DNA from: Sphingomonadales bacterium | Lineage (GTDB): Bacteria; Pseudomonadota; Alphaproteobacteria; Sphingomonadales; Sphingomonadaceae | DNA: 64,000 nt | Assembly (NCBI GenBank): GCA_004173185.1 | Contig: SEFZ01000016.1 | Span: forward strand, 1 to 64,000 | Direction: 5' to 3' | Part shown: positions 1 through 8,127 of the stretch, in pieces | Position numbering within the stretch: position 1 is the first letter of the stretch | Layout: every line of letters begins with the position of its first letter | Notes under the pieces: model-generated | The model's input: only the letters and a program-made list of their open reading frames with translations | What the model was told of the DNA's origin: nothing | Databases searched by the model: none | Made by a program: the position numbers and the translations under genes

Positions 1-42
1 CAGCCCGCGCACGGTCGTCTCGACTTCGGGAAGTTCTGGCAT
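1..42 (-). CDS. mutM: Formamidopyrimidine-DNA glycosylase, N-terminus only
   Basis: Reading the minus strand from 42 gives the start MPELPEVETTVRGL, the hallmark N-terminus of MutM/Fpg. In this family the Pro after the initiator Met is the catalytic nucleophile of the base-excision glycosylase/AP lyase that removes 8-oxoguanine. Only 14 residues lie in the window; the rest is off the left edge. The gene is divergent from ubiE, with 46 bp between the two starts, so promoters must overlap or lie inside a gene. A mutM/ubiE divergent pair is, from general knowledge, common in sphingomonads. Confidence 0.9.
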   Translation of the reverse strand, partial: MPELPEVETTVRGL

Positions 43-88
43 GCCTACCCCCTAGCCCCGCTCTCTTGCCCCCGCTAGAGCGTCGGCC

Positions 89-820
89 ATGCCCGACACC
101 GTCTCCTTCGGCTACGAAGACATCGCCCCGGAAGATAAGACCGCCCGCGTTGGCGAAGTCTTCTCCAATGTCGCCTCCAAATATGACCTGATGAACGACG
201 CCATGTCGGGCGGGCTGCATCGGCTTTGGAAGGATTTGTTCGTCCGCCGCGTGAAACCGCGCGATGGCGAGCATATCCTCGATATGGCCGGCGGCACCGG
301 CGACATCGCGTTTCGCATGGCGAAATCCGGCGCGGCGATCACCGTGGCCGATATCAACCCGGAAATGCTCGCAGTCGGTGTCGAACGCGCAGCCGAGCGC
401 GGGATCGATGGGCTGGTATGGTCCGAAGCCAATGCCGAGAGCCTGCAATGGCCCGACCGCTTCTTCGACGCTTATACGATCGCCTTCGGCATCCGGAACG
501 TCACCGATATTCCCAAAGCGCTCCGCGAAGCGCATCGCGTGCTCAAGCGCGGCGGACGTTTCTACGTCCTCGAATTCTCGACCACGCAATGGCCCGGTTT
601 CGCGCAGGTATATGATGCCTATTCGCACCACCTCGTCCCCAAGCTCGGCAAGCTGCTGGCGAACGATGAGGAAAGCTATCGCTATCTGATCGAATCGATC
701 CGCCGCTTCCCCGATATGCCCACGTTCAAGGGCATGATCGAGGATGCTGGATTTACGCAGACCAAGGTTGAGCCTTTGCTCGGCGGGCTGGTCGCGATCC
801 ATTCGGGCTGGAAGATCTAA
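89..820 (+). CDS. ubiE: Demethylmenaquinone/ubiquinone C-methyltransferase UbiE
   Basis: 243 residues, the normal length for UbiE, the SAM-dependent C-methyltransferase of ubiquinone (and, where present, menaquinone) synthesis. The SAM-binding motif I is seen as LDMAGGTGDIAF around residues 64-75. The early block YDLMNDAMSGGLHRLWK and the late AFGIRNVTD block are UbiE family signatures. The stop is followed six bases later by the GTG start of ubiB, so the two ubiquinone genes form one unit. The start ATG at 89 matches the family N-terminus. Confidence 0.97.
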   Translation: MPDTVSFGYEDIAPEDKTARVGEVFSNVASKYDLMNDAMSGGLHRLWKDLFVRRVKPRDGEHILDMAGGTGDIAFRMAKSGAAITVADINPEMLAVGVERAAERGIDGLVWSEANAESLQWPDRFFDAYTIAFGIRNVTDIPKALREAHRVLKRGGRFYVLEFSTTQWPGFAQVYDAYSHHLVPKLGKLLANDEESYRYLIESIRRFPDMPTFKGMIEDAGFTQTKVEPLLGGLVAIHSGWKI

Positions 821-826
821 AGCACA

Positions 827-2362
827 GTGACCGCCGCACCCATCCATCTCTGGCGCCTCCTCAAGTGGGGACGCATCCTCGCGCGGAACGGCGCGCTGCG
901 CGGGATCGAGCGCGATGCGAACACGCCCAAGCCGGTGCGTCGCCTGGCGCGGATCCTCCGCATCGGTGCACGCTTGCCCACCGTGCCGCGCTACGCGCAG
1001 GCATTTCAGGAGATTGGCCCGGCTGCGATCAAGCTTGGCCAGACACTCGCGACGCGGCCCGATCTGGTCGGCGACGAGGCCGCGCACGATCTGCTGCGCT
1101 TGCAGGATGCCCTGCCCCCGGTCGATTTCGCAATCATCCGCCAGCGCATCGAAGCATCGTCCGGCCGCACCATCGAGACGATGTTCTCGTCGTTCGAAGA
1201 AGAGGCGATAGGCGCAGCCTCGATCGCGCAGGTCCACCGCGCCGTCACCACCGACGGGCGCACCGTCGCGGTCAAAGTGCTTCGCCCAGGCATCGAAACT
1301 GAATTTGCCCGCGCGATCGACACCTATGAATGGGCCGCCGCACAGGTGGAGAGCATGGGCGGCGAATCCGCGCGCCTGCGCCCCCGGCTGGTGATCGAGA
1401 CCTTCAAGCGCTGGACCGCGCGCGAACTCGATTTCCGCCGCGAAGGTGCCTCGGCATCCGAACTGGCCGAGGGCATGCAGGCCGAGCCCGATTTCCACGT
1501 GCCCGCGATCGACTGGCAGCGCTCGACCGGCAAGGTGCTGACGCTCGAATGGGTCAACGGCATCAAGCTGTCAGACCGCGCGGCGCTGATCGCAGCGGGC
1601 CACGACACCCATGCGCTCGCCGAAAAGCTGATCCGCGCCTTTTTGCGCCAGGCAATCGCCGAGGGTTTCTTCCACGCCGACATGCATCAGGGGAACCTCT
1701 TCGCGCTTCCCGACGGCCGGATCGCCGCGATCGATTTCGGCATCATGGGCCGGATCGACCGCCGCGCGCGCGTTTGGCTGGCCGAAATCCTCTACGGCCT
1801 GATCACCGGCAATTATAAGCGCGTCGCCGAAATCCATTTCGAAGCGGGCTATGTCCCCGCCCACCACAGTGTCGCCGAGTTCGCGACGGCACTGCGCGCA
1901 GTCGGCGAGCCGATGCGCGGGCTGCCGGTCAAGGATGTGTCGATCGGCTCGATGCTCGACAGCCTGTTCTCGATCACCCGCGATTTCGACATGCAGACCC
2001 AACCGCATCTGCTGCTGCTGCAAAAGACGATGGTGATGGTCGAAGGCGTCGCCACCCGGCTCGATCCCGATATCAATTTGTGGGACAGCGCATCGCCGTT
2101 CGTCAGCGAATGGATCCGCACCGAATTGGGGCCGGAAGCAGCCATCGCAGACCGGTTGGTCAAGGACATCCAGACCCTTGCCCGGTTGCCCGATCTGATC
2201 CGCAATATCGAACTGCGCTTCCCCGCGCCCGGCGGCGCGCCCCCTGCCCCGCCGCTGCGCGAAATCCAGGTCATCCGCGCCGGCGGCGGCTGGCGCTATG
2301 TTCTGGTGGCTATCGCGTCCTCGGTGATTAGCGCGGGCGTGGCGGTGTGGCTGCTTTCGTGA
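827..2362 (+). CDS. ubiB: Ubiquinone biosynthesis kinase-like protein UbiB (ABC1/ADCK family)
   Basis: 511 residues from a GTG start. UbiB is an atypical membrane-associated kinase/ATPase-like protein needed for coenzyme Q synthesis. The family signatures are visible: the KxGQ motif in AIKLGQTLATRPD (near residue 70), an Ala-rich nucleotide loop in AIGAASIAQVHRA, the ExD motif in ELDFRREG, the HxDxHxGN-type catalytic loop ADMHQGNLF, and the DFG motif in AIDFGIMGRID. A hydrophobic C-terminal segment (about residues 490-510) is the expected membrane anchor. It follows ubiE by 6 bp and overlaps the next gene. Confidence 0.96.
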   Translation: MTAAPIHLWRLLKWGRILARNGALRGIERDANTPKPVRRLARILRIGARLPTVPRYAQAFQEIGPAAIKLGQTLATRPDLVGDEAAHDLLRLQDALPPVDFAIIRQRIEASSGRTIETMFSSFEEEAIGAASIAQVHRAVTTDGRTVAVKVLRPGIETEFARAIDTYEWAAAQVESMGGESARLRPRLVIETFKRWTARELDFRREGASASELAEGMQAEPDFHVPAIDWQRSTGKVLTLEWVNGIKLSDRAALIAAGHDTHALAEKLIRAFLRQAIAEGFFHADMHQGNLFALPDGRIAAIDFGIMGRIDRRARVWLAEILYGLITGNYKRVAEIHFEAGYVPAHHSVAEFATALRAVGEPMRGLPVKDVSIGSMLDSLFSITRDFDMQTQPHLLLLQKTMVMVEGVATRLDPDINLWDSASPFVSEWIRTELGPEAAIADRLVKDIQTLARLPDLIRNIELRFPAPGGAPPAPPLREIQVIRAGGGWRYVLVAIASSVISAGVAVWLLS

Positions 2363-3447
2363 GCCCCTCGCGGTTCGCCGCATTCAGCCGCACGCGCGCC
2401 CGGATCGCGCTCGGCTTGCTCGTTCTGCTGCTCGCGCTTTGCCTCACCGCACTGATTACCCCCGATCCGGAGGCGATGGGCTCTGCGATCCGCAATGATG
2501 CCGGGCAGACCGATCTCGCGCTCTACGAAAAGATCGTCGCAGCGGTGCGCGGCGGCGAGAATTATTATGTGGCGGCGGCCGATGCGCTGCGTGCCGGACA
2601 ATATCCGCTCCGCCCCTTCCTCACCTTCCGTCTGCCAGCCTTGGCAAGCGTGCTCGCGGTGATCCCGCAATGGCTTCCGGTGCGGCTCTTCCTGTTCGCG
2701 CTGGTGCTCTGCGTGGCCGGTGCATGGGCAAACCGGCTGCGCGGCGAACTTACCCGCCCTTTGCCCGCAGTCGCGGCATTGGTACTGATGCTCGGCTCCC
2801 TGCTCGTCTTCCTGCAATATGAGCTCGCACCCTTCCATGAGATCTGGGCAGCGTTGCTGGTCGCGCTTTCGCTCGCGATCCGCCGACCGGGGCGGTGGAT
2901 CGAGGCCGTTGCCATTGGGCTGGCGGCGATGCTGATCCGCGAAACGGCTGCGCTCTACGCACTCATCATGATGGCCTTCGCATGGAGCGAGGGCGAGCGC
3001 CGCGAGGCGATTGGCTGGGGCGTGGCACTGGCGTTGTTCGCCGCGGCCTTGGGCGCACATGCCTATGCCGTCGCGGGCGTAACCGGCCCCACCGATCCCG
3101 CTTCGCCCGGCTGGGCGGGATTGCTCGGCTTCGGCTTCTTCGTGAAGGCCGCGACGCTCGCTACCGGACTACAGATGCTGCCGCTCTGGGCCGCCGCGCC
3201 GTTCGTCGGGCTGGCGCTGTTCGGTTGGCTTAGCTGGCGCGATTCCCTGGGGCTGCGCATGTTCGCGATCCTCGCCGGATACGCCGCCGCGATCGGCATT
3301 TTCGCGCGCATCGATACCTTTTACTGGGCGCTGATGATCGCCCCGGTCTTGCTGCTCGGCCTGCTCTTCGCGCCGGCGGGTATCCGCGACCTGTGGCGGC
3401 AAGCGCTCGACAAGCCGCGCATCACCGTGACAAGGGTGACGCGATGA
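2359..3447 (+). CDS. Multi-pass membrane protein, function unknown
   Basis: About 362 residues if started at the GTG at 2359, which overlaps the ubiB stop as GTGA; another GTG at 2347 would add four residues. The protein has an Arg-rich start, then roughly nine or ten hydrophobic segments spread to the C-terminus, so it is an inner-membrane protein. I see no catalytic motif. The layout (long loop after TM1, then closely spaced helices, a motif ELAPFHEIWAALL) loosely recalls polytopic glycosyltransferase-like proteins, but this is not enough to assign it. It is coupled to ubiB upstream and overlaps coaBC downstream by ATGA. Confidence 0.8.
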   Translation: MSPSRFAAFSRTRARIALGLLVLLLALCLTALITPDPEAMGSAIRNDAGQTDLALYEKIVAAVRGGENYYVAAADALRAGQYPLRPFLTFRLPALASVLAVIPQWLPVRLFLFALVLCVAGAWANRLRGELTRPLPAVAALVLMLGSLLVFLQYELAPFHEIWAALLVALSLAIRRPGRWIEAVAIGLAAMLIRETAALYALIMMAFAWSEGERREAIGWGVALALFAAALGAHAYAVAGVTGPTDPASPGWAGLLGFGFFVKAATLATGLQMLPLWAAAPFVGLALFGWLSWRDSLGLRMFAILAGYAAAIGIFARIDTFYWALMIAPVLLLGLLFAPAGIRDLWRQALDKPRITVTRVTR

Positions 3448-4658
3448 AACGCATTCTCCTCATCGTCGGCGGCGGCATCGCAGCCTATAAGGCGTGCGAG
3501 CTGGTCCGCTTGTGCCGCAAGGCCGGGATCGGCGTGAAGTGCGTCCTCACCGCTGGCGGGCAGCATTTCGTGACGCCGATGACGCTGGCGGCACTCAGCG
3601 AGAATCAGGTCTACACGACGCTCTGGGACCTCAAGGACGAGGCCGAGATGGGGCATATCCAGCTCAGCCGCGAAGCCGATCTGGTCGTGGTCGCCCCCGC
3701 AACGGCAGATTTGATGGCCAAGATGGCAGCAGGGATCGCAGACGATCTCGCCACCACGCTCCTGCTCGCCACTGACAAGCCCGTCCTCGCCGCACCCGCA
3801 ATGAACGTGCGGATGTGGCAGCACGCCGCCACCCGCCGCAACGTCGCCACGCTGCGGGCGGACGGCGTGACGGTGCTGGAGCCCGACGAAGGCGCGATGG
3901 CATGTGGCGAATATGGCCCCGGCCGCCTGCCCGAGCCCGAAGCGATCCTCGCGGCGATCCAGGCCCAATTCTCGGCTCAGCCAGAGCTTGTCGGAGGGCC
4001 TTCGACAGGCTCAGGGCGAGCGGGGGTTGAGTTACTAGGCAAGCACATCCTCGTGACCGCAGGCCCGACCCATGAGCCGATCGATCCGGTGCGCTATATC
4101 GCCAACCGCTCCTCGGGCCGGCAAGGCTATGCTATTGCAGGCGCGCTTGCGGCGCTCGGCGCAAAGGTGACGTTGGTGAGCGGCCCGGTTGCGCTGTCCA
4201 CGCCCCCCGGCGTCACCCGCATCGATGTCGAGACCGCGCAGGAAATGGCAAACGCAGTCGCCCGCGCGCTCCCCGCAGATGCCGCCGTCATGGTCGCAGC
4301 CGTAGGCGATTGGCGCGCCGAAACAGCCGATCAGAAGATCAAGAAGGACGGCGCACCGCCCCGGCTCAATCTGTCCGAAAACCCCGATATCCTCGCGATG
4401 CTCGCCAAAAGCCCGCATCGCCCGGGCCTCGTCGTGGGCTTTGCGGCGGAGACCGAGCACGTAATCGAGCACGCCACCGCGAAACGCGAACGCAAGGGCG
4501 CGGACTGGATTGTCGCCAACGATGTTTCCGGAGATGTGATGGGCGGTGAAACGAACACCGTCCATATCGTCACGGCCAAGGGCGTCGAAAGCTGGGAAAA
4601 GCTGCCCAAGAGCGAAGTCGCCCAGCGGCTGGCGGATCGGATTGCCGATGCGCTTTAG
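3444..4658 (+). CDS. coaBC: Bifunctional CoaBC (phosphopantothenoylcysteine synthase/decarboxylase)
   Basis: 404 residues starting at the ATG at 3444 (overlaps the previous stop by four bases). It makes 4'-phosphopantetheine for CoA: CoaB ligates cysteine to phosphopantothenate with CTP, and CoaC, a flavoprotein, decarboxylates. The CoaC half (residues about 1-175) shows GGGIAAYKACELV, the PAMN motif and the active-site Cys in ACGEYGPGR. The CoaB half (about 198-404) shows GPTHEPIDPVRYI, NRSSG, AVGDWR and KIKKD. Between them a palindromic DNA repeat is read in frame (3984-4023, residues about 181-194). Its C-terminus overlaps the next gene by 11 bp. Confidence 0.97.
   Translation: MKRILLIVGGGIAAYKACELVRLCRKAGIGVKCVLTAGGQHFVTPMTLAALSENQVYTTLWDLKDEAEMGHIQLSREADLVVVAPATADLMAKMAAGIADDLATTLLLATDKPVLAAPAMNVRMWQHAATRRNVATLRADGVTVLEPDEGAMACGEYGPGRLPEPEAILAAIQAQFSAQPELVGGPSTGSGRAGVELLGKHILVTAGPTHEPIDPVRYIANRSSGRQGYAIAGALAALGAKVTLVSGPVALSTPPGVTRIDVETAQEMANAVARALPADAAVMVAAVGDWRAETADQKIKKDGAPPRLNLSENPDILAMLAKSPHRPGLVVGFAAETEHVIEHATAKRERKGADWIVANDVSGDVMGGETNTVHIVTAKGVESWEKLPKSEVAQRLADRIADAL
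3984..4023. repeat. REP-like palindromic element read in frame inside coaBC
   Basis: Bases 3985-4011 form an imperfect palindrome: the left arm AGCTTGTCGGAGG mirrors the right arm CCTTCGACAGGCT with two mismatches around a short centre. It is followed by CAGGGCGAGCGG. This resembles short extragenic palindromes that I know to be scattered in sphingomonad and other proteobacterial genomes. Here it sits in the linker between the CoaC and CoaB domains and encodes ELVGGPSTGSGRAG without a stop. No second copy was found in this window. Confidence 0.7.
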
Positions 4659-5424
4659 CTCCGCGACTGTCGCAACCGGGCTGGCCGCATTGCTGCTCGC
4701 CGGTTGCACTGCCACCACCCCACAGGTCACCAGCGTGCCCGGCCTTCATGCCGAGACCTTTGGACCCGCGCGCGGGGCGAAGGTTCGCACGCTGATCGTC
4801 GTGCTGCACGGCGAGGGCCAGCCGGATCATTACCGCTTCGCGCAAGCCGCCGCTGCCGCCATTCCCAGCAGCGCAGCCGTTGCGATCCTGCGCCCCGGTT
4901 ACGCCGATGCTGCAGGCAAAAGCTCTCCGGGCGAGCGCGGCGCGGAGACTGGCGATAATTATACGGCCGATCGCATCGACGCCGTTGGCAACGCCATCGC
5001 AGCATTCCGCCAGCGCTATCCCAACGCCCGCACCGTCATCGTTGGCGACACAGGCGGCGCGGTGATCGCTGCAAACCTTGCGGGCATCCGCCCCGGTTTG
5101 ATCGACGGCATGGTCCTTGTCGGTTGCCCCTGCGCACTGCCCGAATGGCGCAAGCTGATGAAATGGAGCGACAAAGTCTCCAGCCTCGATCCGCTGCACA
5201 CCGCGGGCGGCATCATGCCCGGTCTGCGCGCCGCGGTTCTGGTAGGCGCGGACGACAAGATCACGCCGGTCAAACTCTCGCGCGCTTATGCCGAGGCGCT
5301 GACGTTGCGCGGCATCGCCACCGACTATCGGATCCTGCCCGGCAAGGGCCATGATCTGCTCGACGATCCCGAGGTTCTCGCCGCCACCCAGCGGCTGGCG
5401 GCCTCGCTCCCCGGAAAGATCTGA
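4648..5424 (+). CDS. Lipoprotein of the alpha/beta hydrolase fold
   Basis: 258 residues from the ATG at 4648, inside the coaBC end. The N-terminus is a lipoprotein signal with lipobox LLAGC (Cys near residue 18), so it is likely membrane-anchored in the periplasm. The alpha/beta hydrolase pattern is visible: LIVVLHGEG strand and oxyanion region, a nucleophile elbow at GDTGGA, a late Asp in VGADDKITP and a late His in GKGHDLLDD. The elbow has Thr (codon ACA) where Ser is normal, so activity is uncertain. Substrate is unknown. It is followed directly by dut (one base apart), within the coaBC/dut unit. Confidence 0.8.
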   Translation: MRFSSATVATGLAALLLAGCTATTPQVTSVPGLHAETFGPARGAKVRTLIVVLHGEGQPDHYRFAQAAAAAIPSSAAVAILRPGYADAAGKSSPGERGAETGDNYTADRIDAVGNAIAAFRQRYPNARTVIVGDTGGAVIAANLAGIRPGLIDGMVLVGCPCALPEWRKLMKWSDKVSSLDPLHTAGGIMPGLRAAVLVGADDKITPVKLSRAYAEALTLRGIATDYRILPGKGHDLLDDPEVLAATQRLAASLPGKI

Positions 5425-5425
5425 C

Positions 5426-5872
5426 ATGCTGCCCCCGATCCGTATCGCCATCCAGCGCCTGCCGCATGGCGAAGACCTGCCGCTGCCCGCGTACGCCACC
5501 GATGGCGCTGCGGGGATGGATGTGGTCGCCGCCGAGGATTGGATCCTCAATCCCGGCCAGCGCCACGCGGTTTCCACCGGCTTCGCAATGGCGATCCCTG
5601 AAGGGTTTGAAGTGCAGGTCCGCCCGCGTTCGGGGCTCGCGCTCAAGCACGGCATCACGTGCCTCAACACCCCCGGCACGATCGACAGCGACTATCGCGG
5701 CGAGGTGAAGGTGATCTTGGCCAATCTTGGTGACGCGCCATTTACGATTGCGCGCGGAGACAGGATAGCACAGCTCGTGCCCGCGCCGGTCCAGCGCGCG
5801 GGGCTCGAGGAAGTCGGGTCGCTCGATGAAACCAAGCGGGGCAGCGGGGGCTTCGGATCGACGGGCATATGA
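5426..5872 (+). CDS. dut: dUTP diphosphatase
   Basis: 148 residues, the usual size of the homotrimeric dUTPase, which hydrolyses dUTP to dUMP and pyrophosphate and keeps uracil out of DNA. The family motifs are present in order: ATDGAAGMD (motif 1), [11 protein letters not shown] (motif 2), [10 protein letters not shown] (motif 3 with the catalytic Asp/Tyr), [10 protein letters not shown] (motif 4) and the Gly-rich C-terminal [10 protein letters not shown] (motif 5). The ATG at 5426 is one base after the upstream stop. Adjacent coaBC and dut is a frequent alphaproteobacterial arrangement. Confidence 0.97.
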   Translation: MLPPIRIAIQRLPHGEDLPLPAYATDGAAGMDVVAAEDWILNPGQRHAVSTGFAMAIPEGFEVQVRPRSGLALKHGITCLNTPGTIDSDYRGEVKVILANLGDAPFTIARGDRIAQLVPAPVQRAGLEEVGSLDETKRGSGGFGSTGI

Positions 5873-6231
5873 TCGGCGTATTGGCACTCGTCGCGGGGCT
5901 TCAGCTTGCCGCAATCGATTGGGACGCGCTGCCGCCTTTGCCCTATCGCGCGCCACCGCTCGTCACGCCCGACATGCATAATTTCGTGACGCGCGAAGTG
6001 CGAGCAAACAAATGCCCGAGCCCCGGCGCTGAGATTCGGATCGATGTCGCGGTGCTGATCGACGACGCCGGGGGCATTCGAACCACGGTGCCGCGCGCGA
6101 TCAAATGCCCCTCGGTCGAGCAATATGCCGCAGGCCTGGTCACGGGCTTCGCGCGAAACAATCTGCTGCCGCGTATGGCGACGGGCGATCAATGGTATCG
6201 CACCAGCCTCACCTTCACGCTCCCTAAGTGA
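5869..6231 (+). CDS. Small secreted protein, unknown function
   Basis: 120 residues starting at an ATG that overlaps the dut stop as ATGA. The first 15 residues are hydrophobic and look like a short signal peptide (cleavage plausible after QLAA). The rest is a small beta-rich domain with two Cys (KCPSP and KCPSV) that could form a disulfide in the periplasm. The pattern around [13 protein letters not shown] and the late [10 protein letters not shown] loosely resembles a TonB C-terminal-like domain, but this is only a hint. Position suggests co-transcription with dut and moeB. Confidence 0.7.
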   Translation: MIGVLALVAGLQLAAIDWDALPPLPYRAPPLVTPDMHNFVTREVRANKCPSPGAEIRIDVAVLIDDAGGIRTTVPRAIKCPSVEQYAAGLVTGFARNNLLPRMATGDQWYRTSLTFTLPK

Positions 6232-6241
6232 TATAGCCAAA

Positions 6242-7012
6242 ATGAGTCTCAGCGACGACGAACTCGGGCGCTATGCGCGTCATATCGTGCTGCGCGAGAT
6301 CGGCGGCGGCGGGCAGGCGCGGCTGAAGAAAGCCCGCGTGCTGCTGATCGGCGCAGGTGGCATCGGCTCCCCGGCGATCCAGTATCTCGCAGCGGCGGGC
6401 ATCGGCTATCTCGCGGTGATCGACGATGACAAGGTGGCGCTGTCCAACCTTCAGCGTCAGACCCTGTATGGTACGCGCGACATCGGCCATGAAAAGGTCG
6501 TCGCCGCCGCGATCGCTGTGCGCAAGATCAACCCGCACACCCATTTCGAAGCCATCAAAGAGCGGATCACCACCGAAAACGCGCTGCGGTTGCTTGAAGG
6601 GATCGATGTCGTCGTTGACGGCTCGGACAATTTCGCCACGCGCCTGGCCGTCGCCGATGCATGCCTGCGCCACCGCACGCCCTTGGTATCGTCCGCCGTT
6701 GCCGAGTTCGAAGGCCAGCTTGGCGTCTATCGCGGCTGGGAGGCGGACAAGCCCTGCTACCGCTGCTTCGTCGGCAATGATCCCGAGCGCGAAGGCGTCT
6801 CCTGTGCCGAACAGGGCGTCCTGGGCGCGCTTACCGGCGTGATGGGCAGCCTGGCGGCATTGGAGGCCATCCGCGCCATCGCCCCCTTTGGCGAGGACTC
6901 AGCGGGGAAATTGCTGCTCGTCGACGCATTGTCGCTGCGCTTCCGCACGATCACGCTTCCGAAAGATACCGGGTGTAAGGCATGCGGCAACACAGCAACG
7001 AAAGGGTGTTAA
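6242..7012 (+). CDS. moeB: E1-like adenylyltransferase, HesA/MoeB/ThiF family
   Basis: 256 residues from the ATG at 6242. The family adenylates the C-terminal Gly-Gly of a ubiquitin-like sulfur carrier (MoaD or ThiS). Visible: RYARHIVLREIGGGGQ at the start, the nucleotide-binding LLIGAGGIGSPA (about residues 34-45), DDDKVALSNLQRQ with the R/Q residues that contact ATP, and VDGSDNFATR. Two Cys pairs (CYRC and CKAC, 190s and 240s) form the structural zinc site. A Cys in GVSCAEQGVLG is at the usual loop. MoeB versus ThiF cannot be separated by sequence alone here; no MoaD or ThiS gene is adjacent. Confidence 0.88.
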   Translation: MSLSDDELGRYARHIVLREIGGGGQARLKKARVLLIGAGGIGSPAIQYLAAAGIGYLAVIDDDKVALSNLQRQTLYGTRDIGHEKVVAAAIAVRKINPHTHFEAIKERITTENALRLLEGIDVVVDGSDNFATRLAVADACLRHRTPLVSSAVAEFEGQLGVYRGWEADKPCYRCFVGNDPEREGVSCAEQGVLGALTGVMGSLAALEAIRAIAPFGEDSAGKLLLVDALSLRFRTITLPKDTGCKACGNTATKGC

Positions 7013-8013
7013 TGCAGGGCAAGCGCGTTCTCGTCACGGGTTCCGCCGGATTTATCGGGTTCCACACCAGCAGCCTGCTGCTCCAGCAGGGTGCGACCGT
7101 GCTGGGCGTCGATAACTTCTCCGATTATTACGACGTGGCGCTCAAGGAAGCGCGCAACGACATGCTCTCCAACCATGCCGATTTCTCGGTCGCACGGGTT
7201 TCGATCGAGGATGCCGATGCGTTCGGGGACGCGTGGCGCGCGTTCAAGCCGGATATCGTCATCCACCTCGCCGCACAGGCGGGCGTCCGCTATTCGATCG
7301 ACGCACCGGCCAGCTATGTCGGCGCCAATCTGATCGGCACCTTCAACGTGCTGGAACTGGCGCGGCACAGCCAGCCCGATCATCTTCTGATGGCTTCGAC
7401 CAGCTCGGTCTATGGCGCGAACACCAGCATGCCGTTCGACGAGATGCAGCGTACCGCAACGCCGCTCAGCCTCTACGCGGCCACCAAGGGCGCGACCGAG
7501 CTGATGGCGCACAGCTATGCGCATCTTTTCAAAACGCCGATCACGATGTTCCGCTTTTTCACGGTTTATGGCCCGTGGGGCCGCCCGGACATGGCGTTGT
7601 TCAAATTCACCAAAGCGATCCTCGCTGGCGAACCCATCGACGTTTACAACAATGGCGAAATGGCCCGCGACTTCACATATGTCGAAGATCTGGTCGAAGC
7701 GATCACCCGGCTCACTGCGGCGATCCCCGGCGACGTGCCGGTGGAGGGCGACAGCCTCTCGCCCGTCGCGCCGTTTCGGATCGTCAATATCGGCGGCGGC
7801 AATCTCACCCCGCTGATGGACTATATCGGCGCAGCCGAGCGCGCGCTGGGCAAGACCGCGATCAAGAACATGATGCCCATGCAGCAAGGCGACGTGCCTG
7901 CGACCGAAGCATCGCCTGCGCTGCTTAAGCGGCTGACCGGCTTTGTGCCGTCAATTCCACCCGAGGAAGGCGTTGCGCGCTTCATCGCCTGGTATCGCGA
8001 GCATTATTCCTGA
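7012..8013 (+). CDS. NAD-dependent epimerase, UDP-glucuronate 4-epimerase type
   Basis: 333 residues; the ATG at 7012 shares its A with the previous TAA stop. It is an extended short-chain dehydrogenase: Rossmann GSAGFIG near residue 11, the Ser of ASTSSVYG, and the catalytic YAATK. The block FRFFTVYGPWGRPDMALFKFT and the later DFTYVEDLVEAI match the bacterial UDP-GlcA 4-epimerase (CapI/LpsL) subgroup, which yields UDP-GalA for capsule or LPS. In this window that product could feed the polysaccharide loci further right. It is the last gene before a strong terminator. Confidence 0.87.
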   Translation: MQGKRVLVTGSAGFIGFHTSSLLLQQGATVLGVDNFSDYYDVALKEARNDMLSNHADFSVARVSIEDADAFGDAWRAFKPDIVIHLAAQAGVRYSIDAPASYVGANLIGTFNVLELARHSQPDHLLMASTSSVYGANTSMPFDEMQRTATPLSLYAATKGATELMAHSYAHLFKTPITMFRFFTVYGPWGRPDMALFKFTKAILAGEPIDVYNNGEMARDFTYVEDLVEAITRLTAAIPGDVPVEGDSLSPVAPFRIVNIGGGNLTPLMDYIGAAERALGKTAIKNMMPMQQGDVPATEASPALLKRLTGFVPSIPPEEGVARFIAWYREHYS

Positions 8014-8029
8014 GACCTGAGCGCTCAGC

Positions 8030-8048
8030 GCTCAGCGCATAGCTGAGC
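8030..8048. other. Short hairpin after the epimerase gene
   Basis: GCTCAGC (8030-8036) and GCTGAGC (8042-8048) form a 7 bp stem with a 5-base loop, preceded by overlapping AGCGCT palindromes from 8020. No T run follows, so this is not a classical terminator by itself. It may act with the stronger hairpin just downstream as a 3' RNA structure. Confidence 0.4.
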
Positions 8049-8066
8049 ACCATACCGCAAAGAAAA

Positions 8067-8115
8067 GGGGCCGGGGAAACCGCTCGTAAAGAGCGGCCTC
8101 CCCGGCCCCGATTTT
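8067..8115. terminator. Bidirectional rho-independent terminator
   Basis: An 11 bp GC-rich stem (8067-8077 with 8099-8109) encloses a smaller CGCTC/GAGCG stem (8081-8085 with 8091-8095). On the plus strand it is followed by GATTTTCC; on the minus strand an A-rich stretch on the left becomes a T run (TTTTCTTT). It lies between the ends of two convergent genes (8013 and 8128), so it can stop transcription in both directions. Confidence 0.88.
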
Positions 8116-8127
8116 CCTGGGCCTCGC

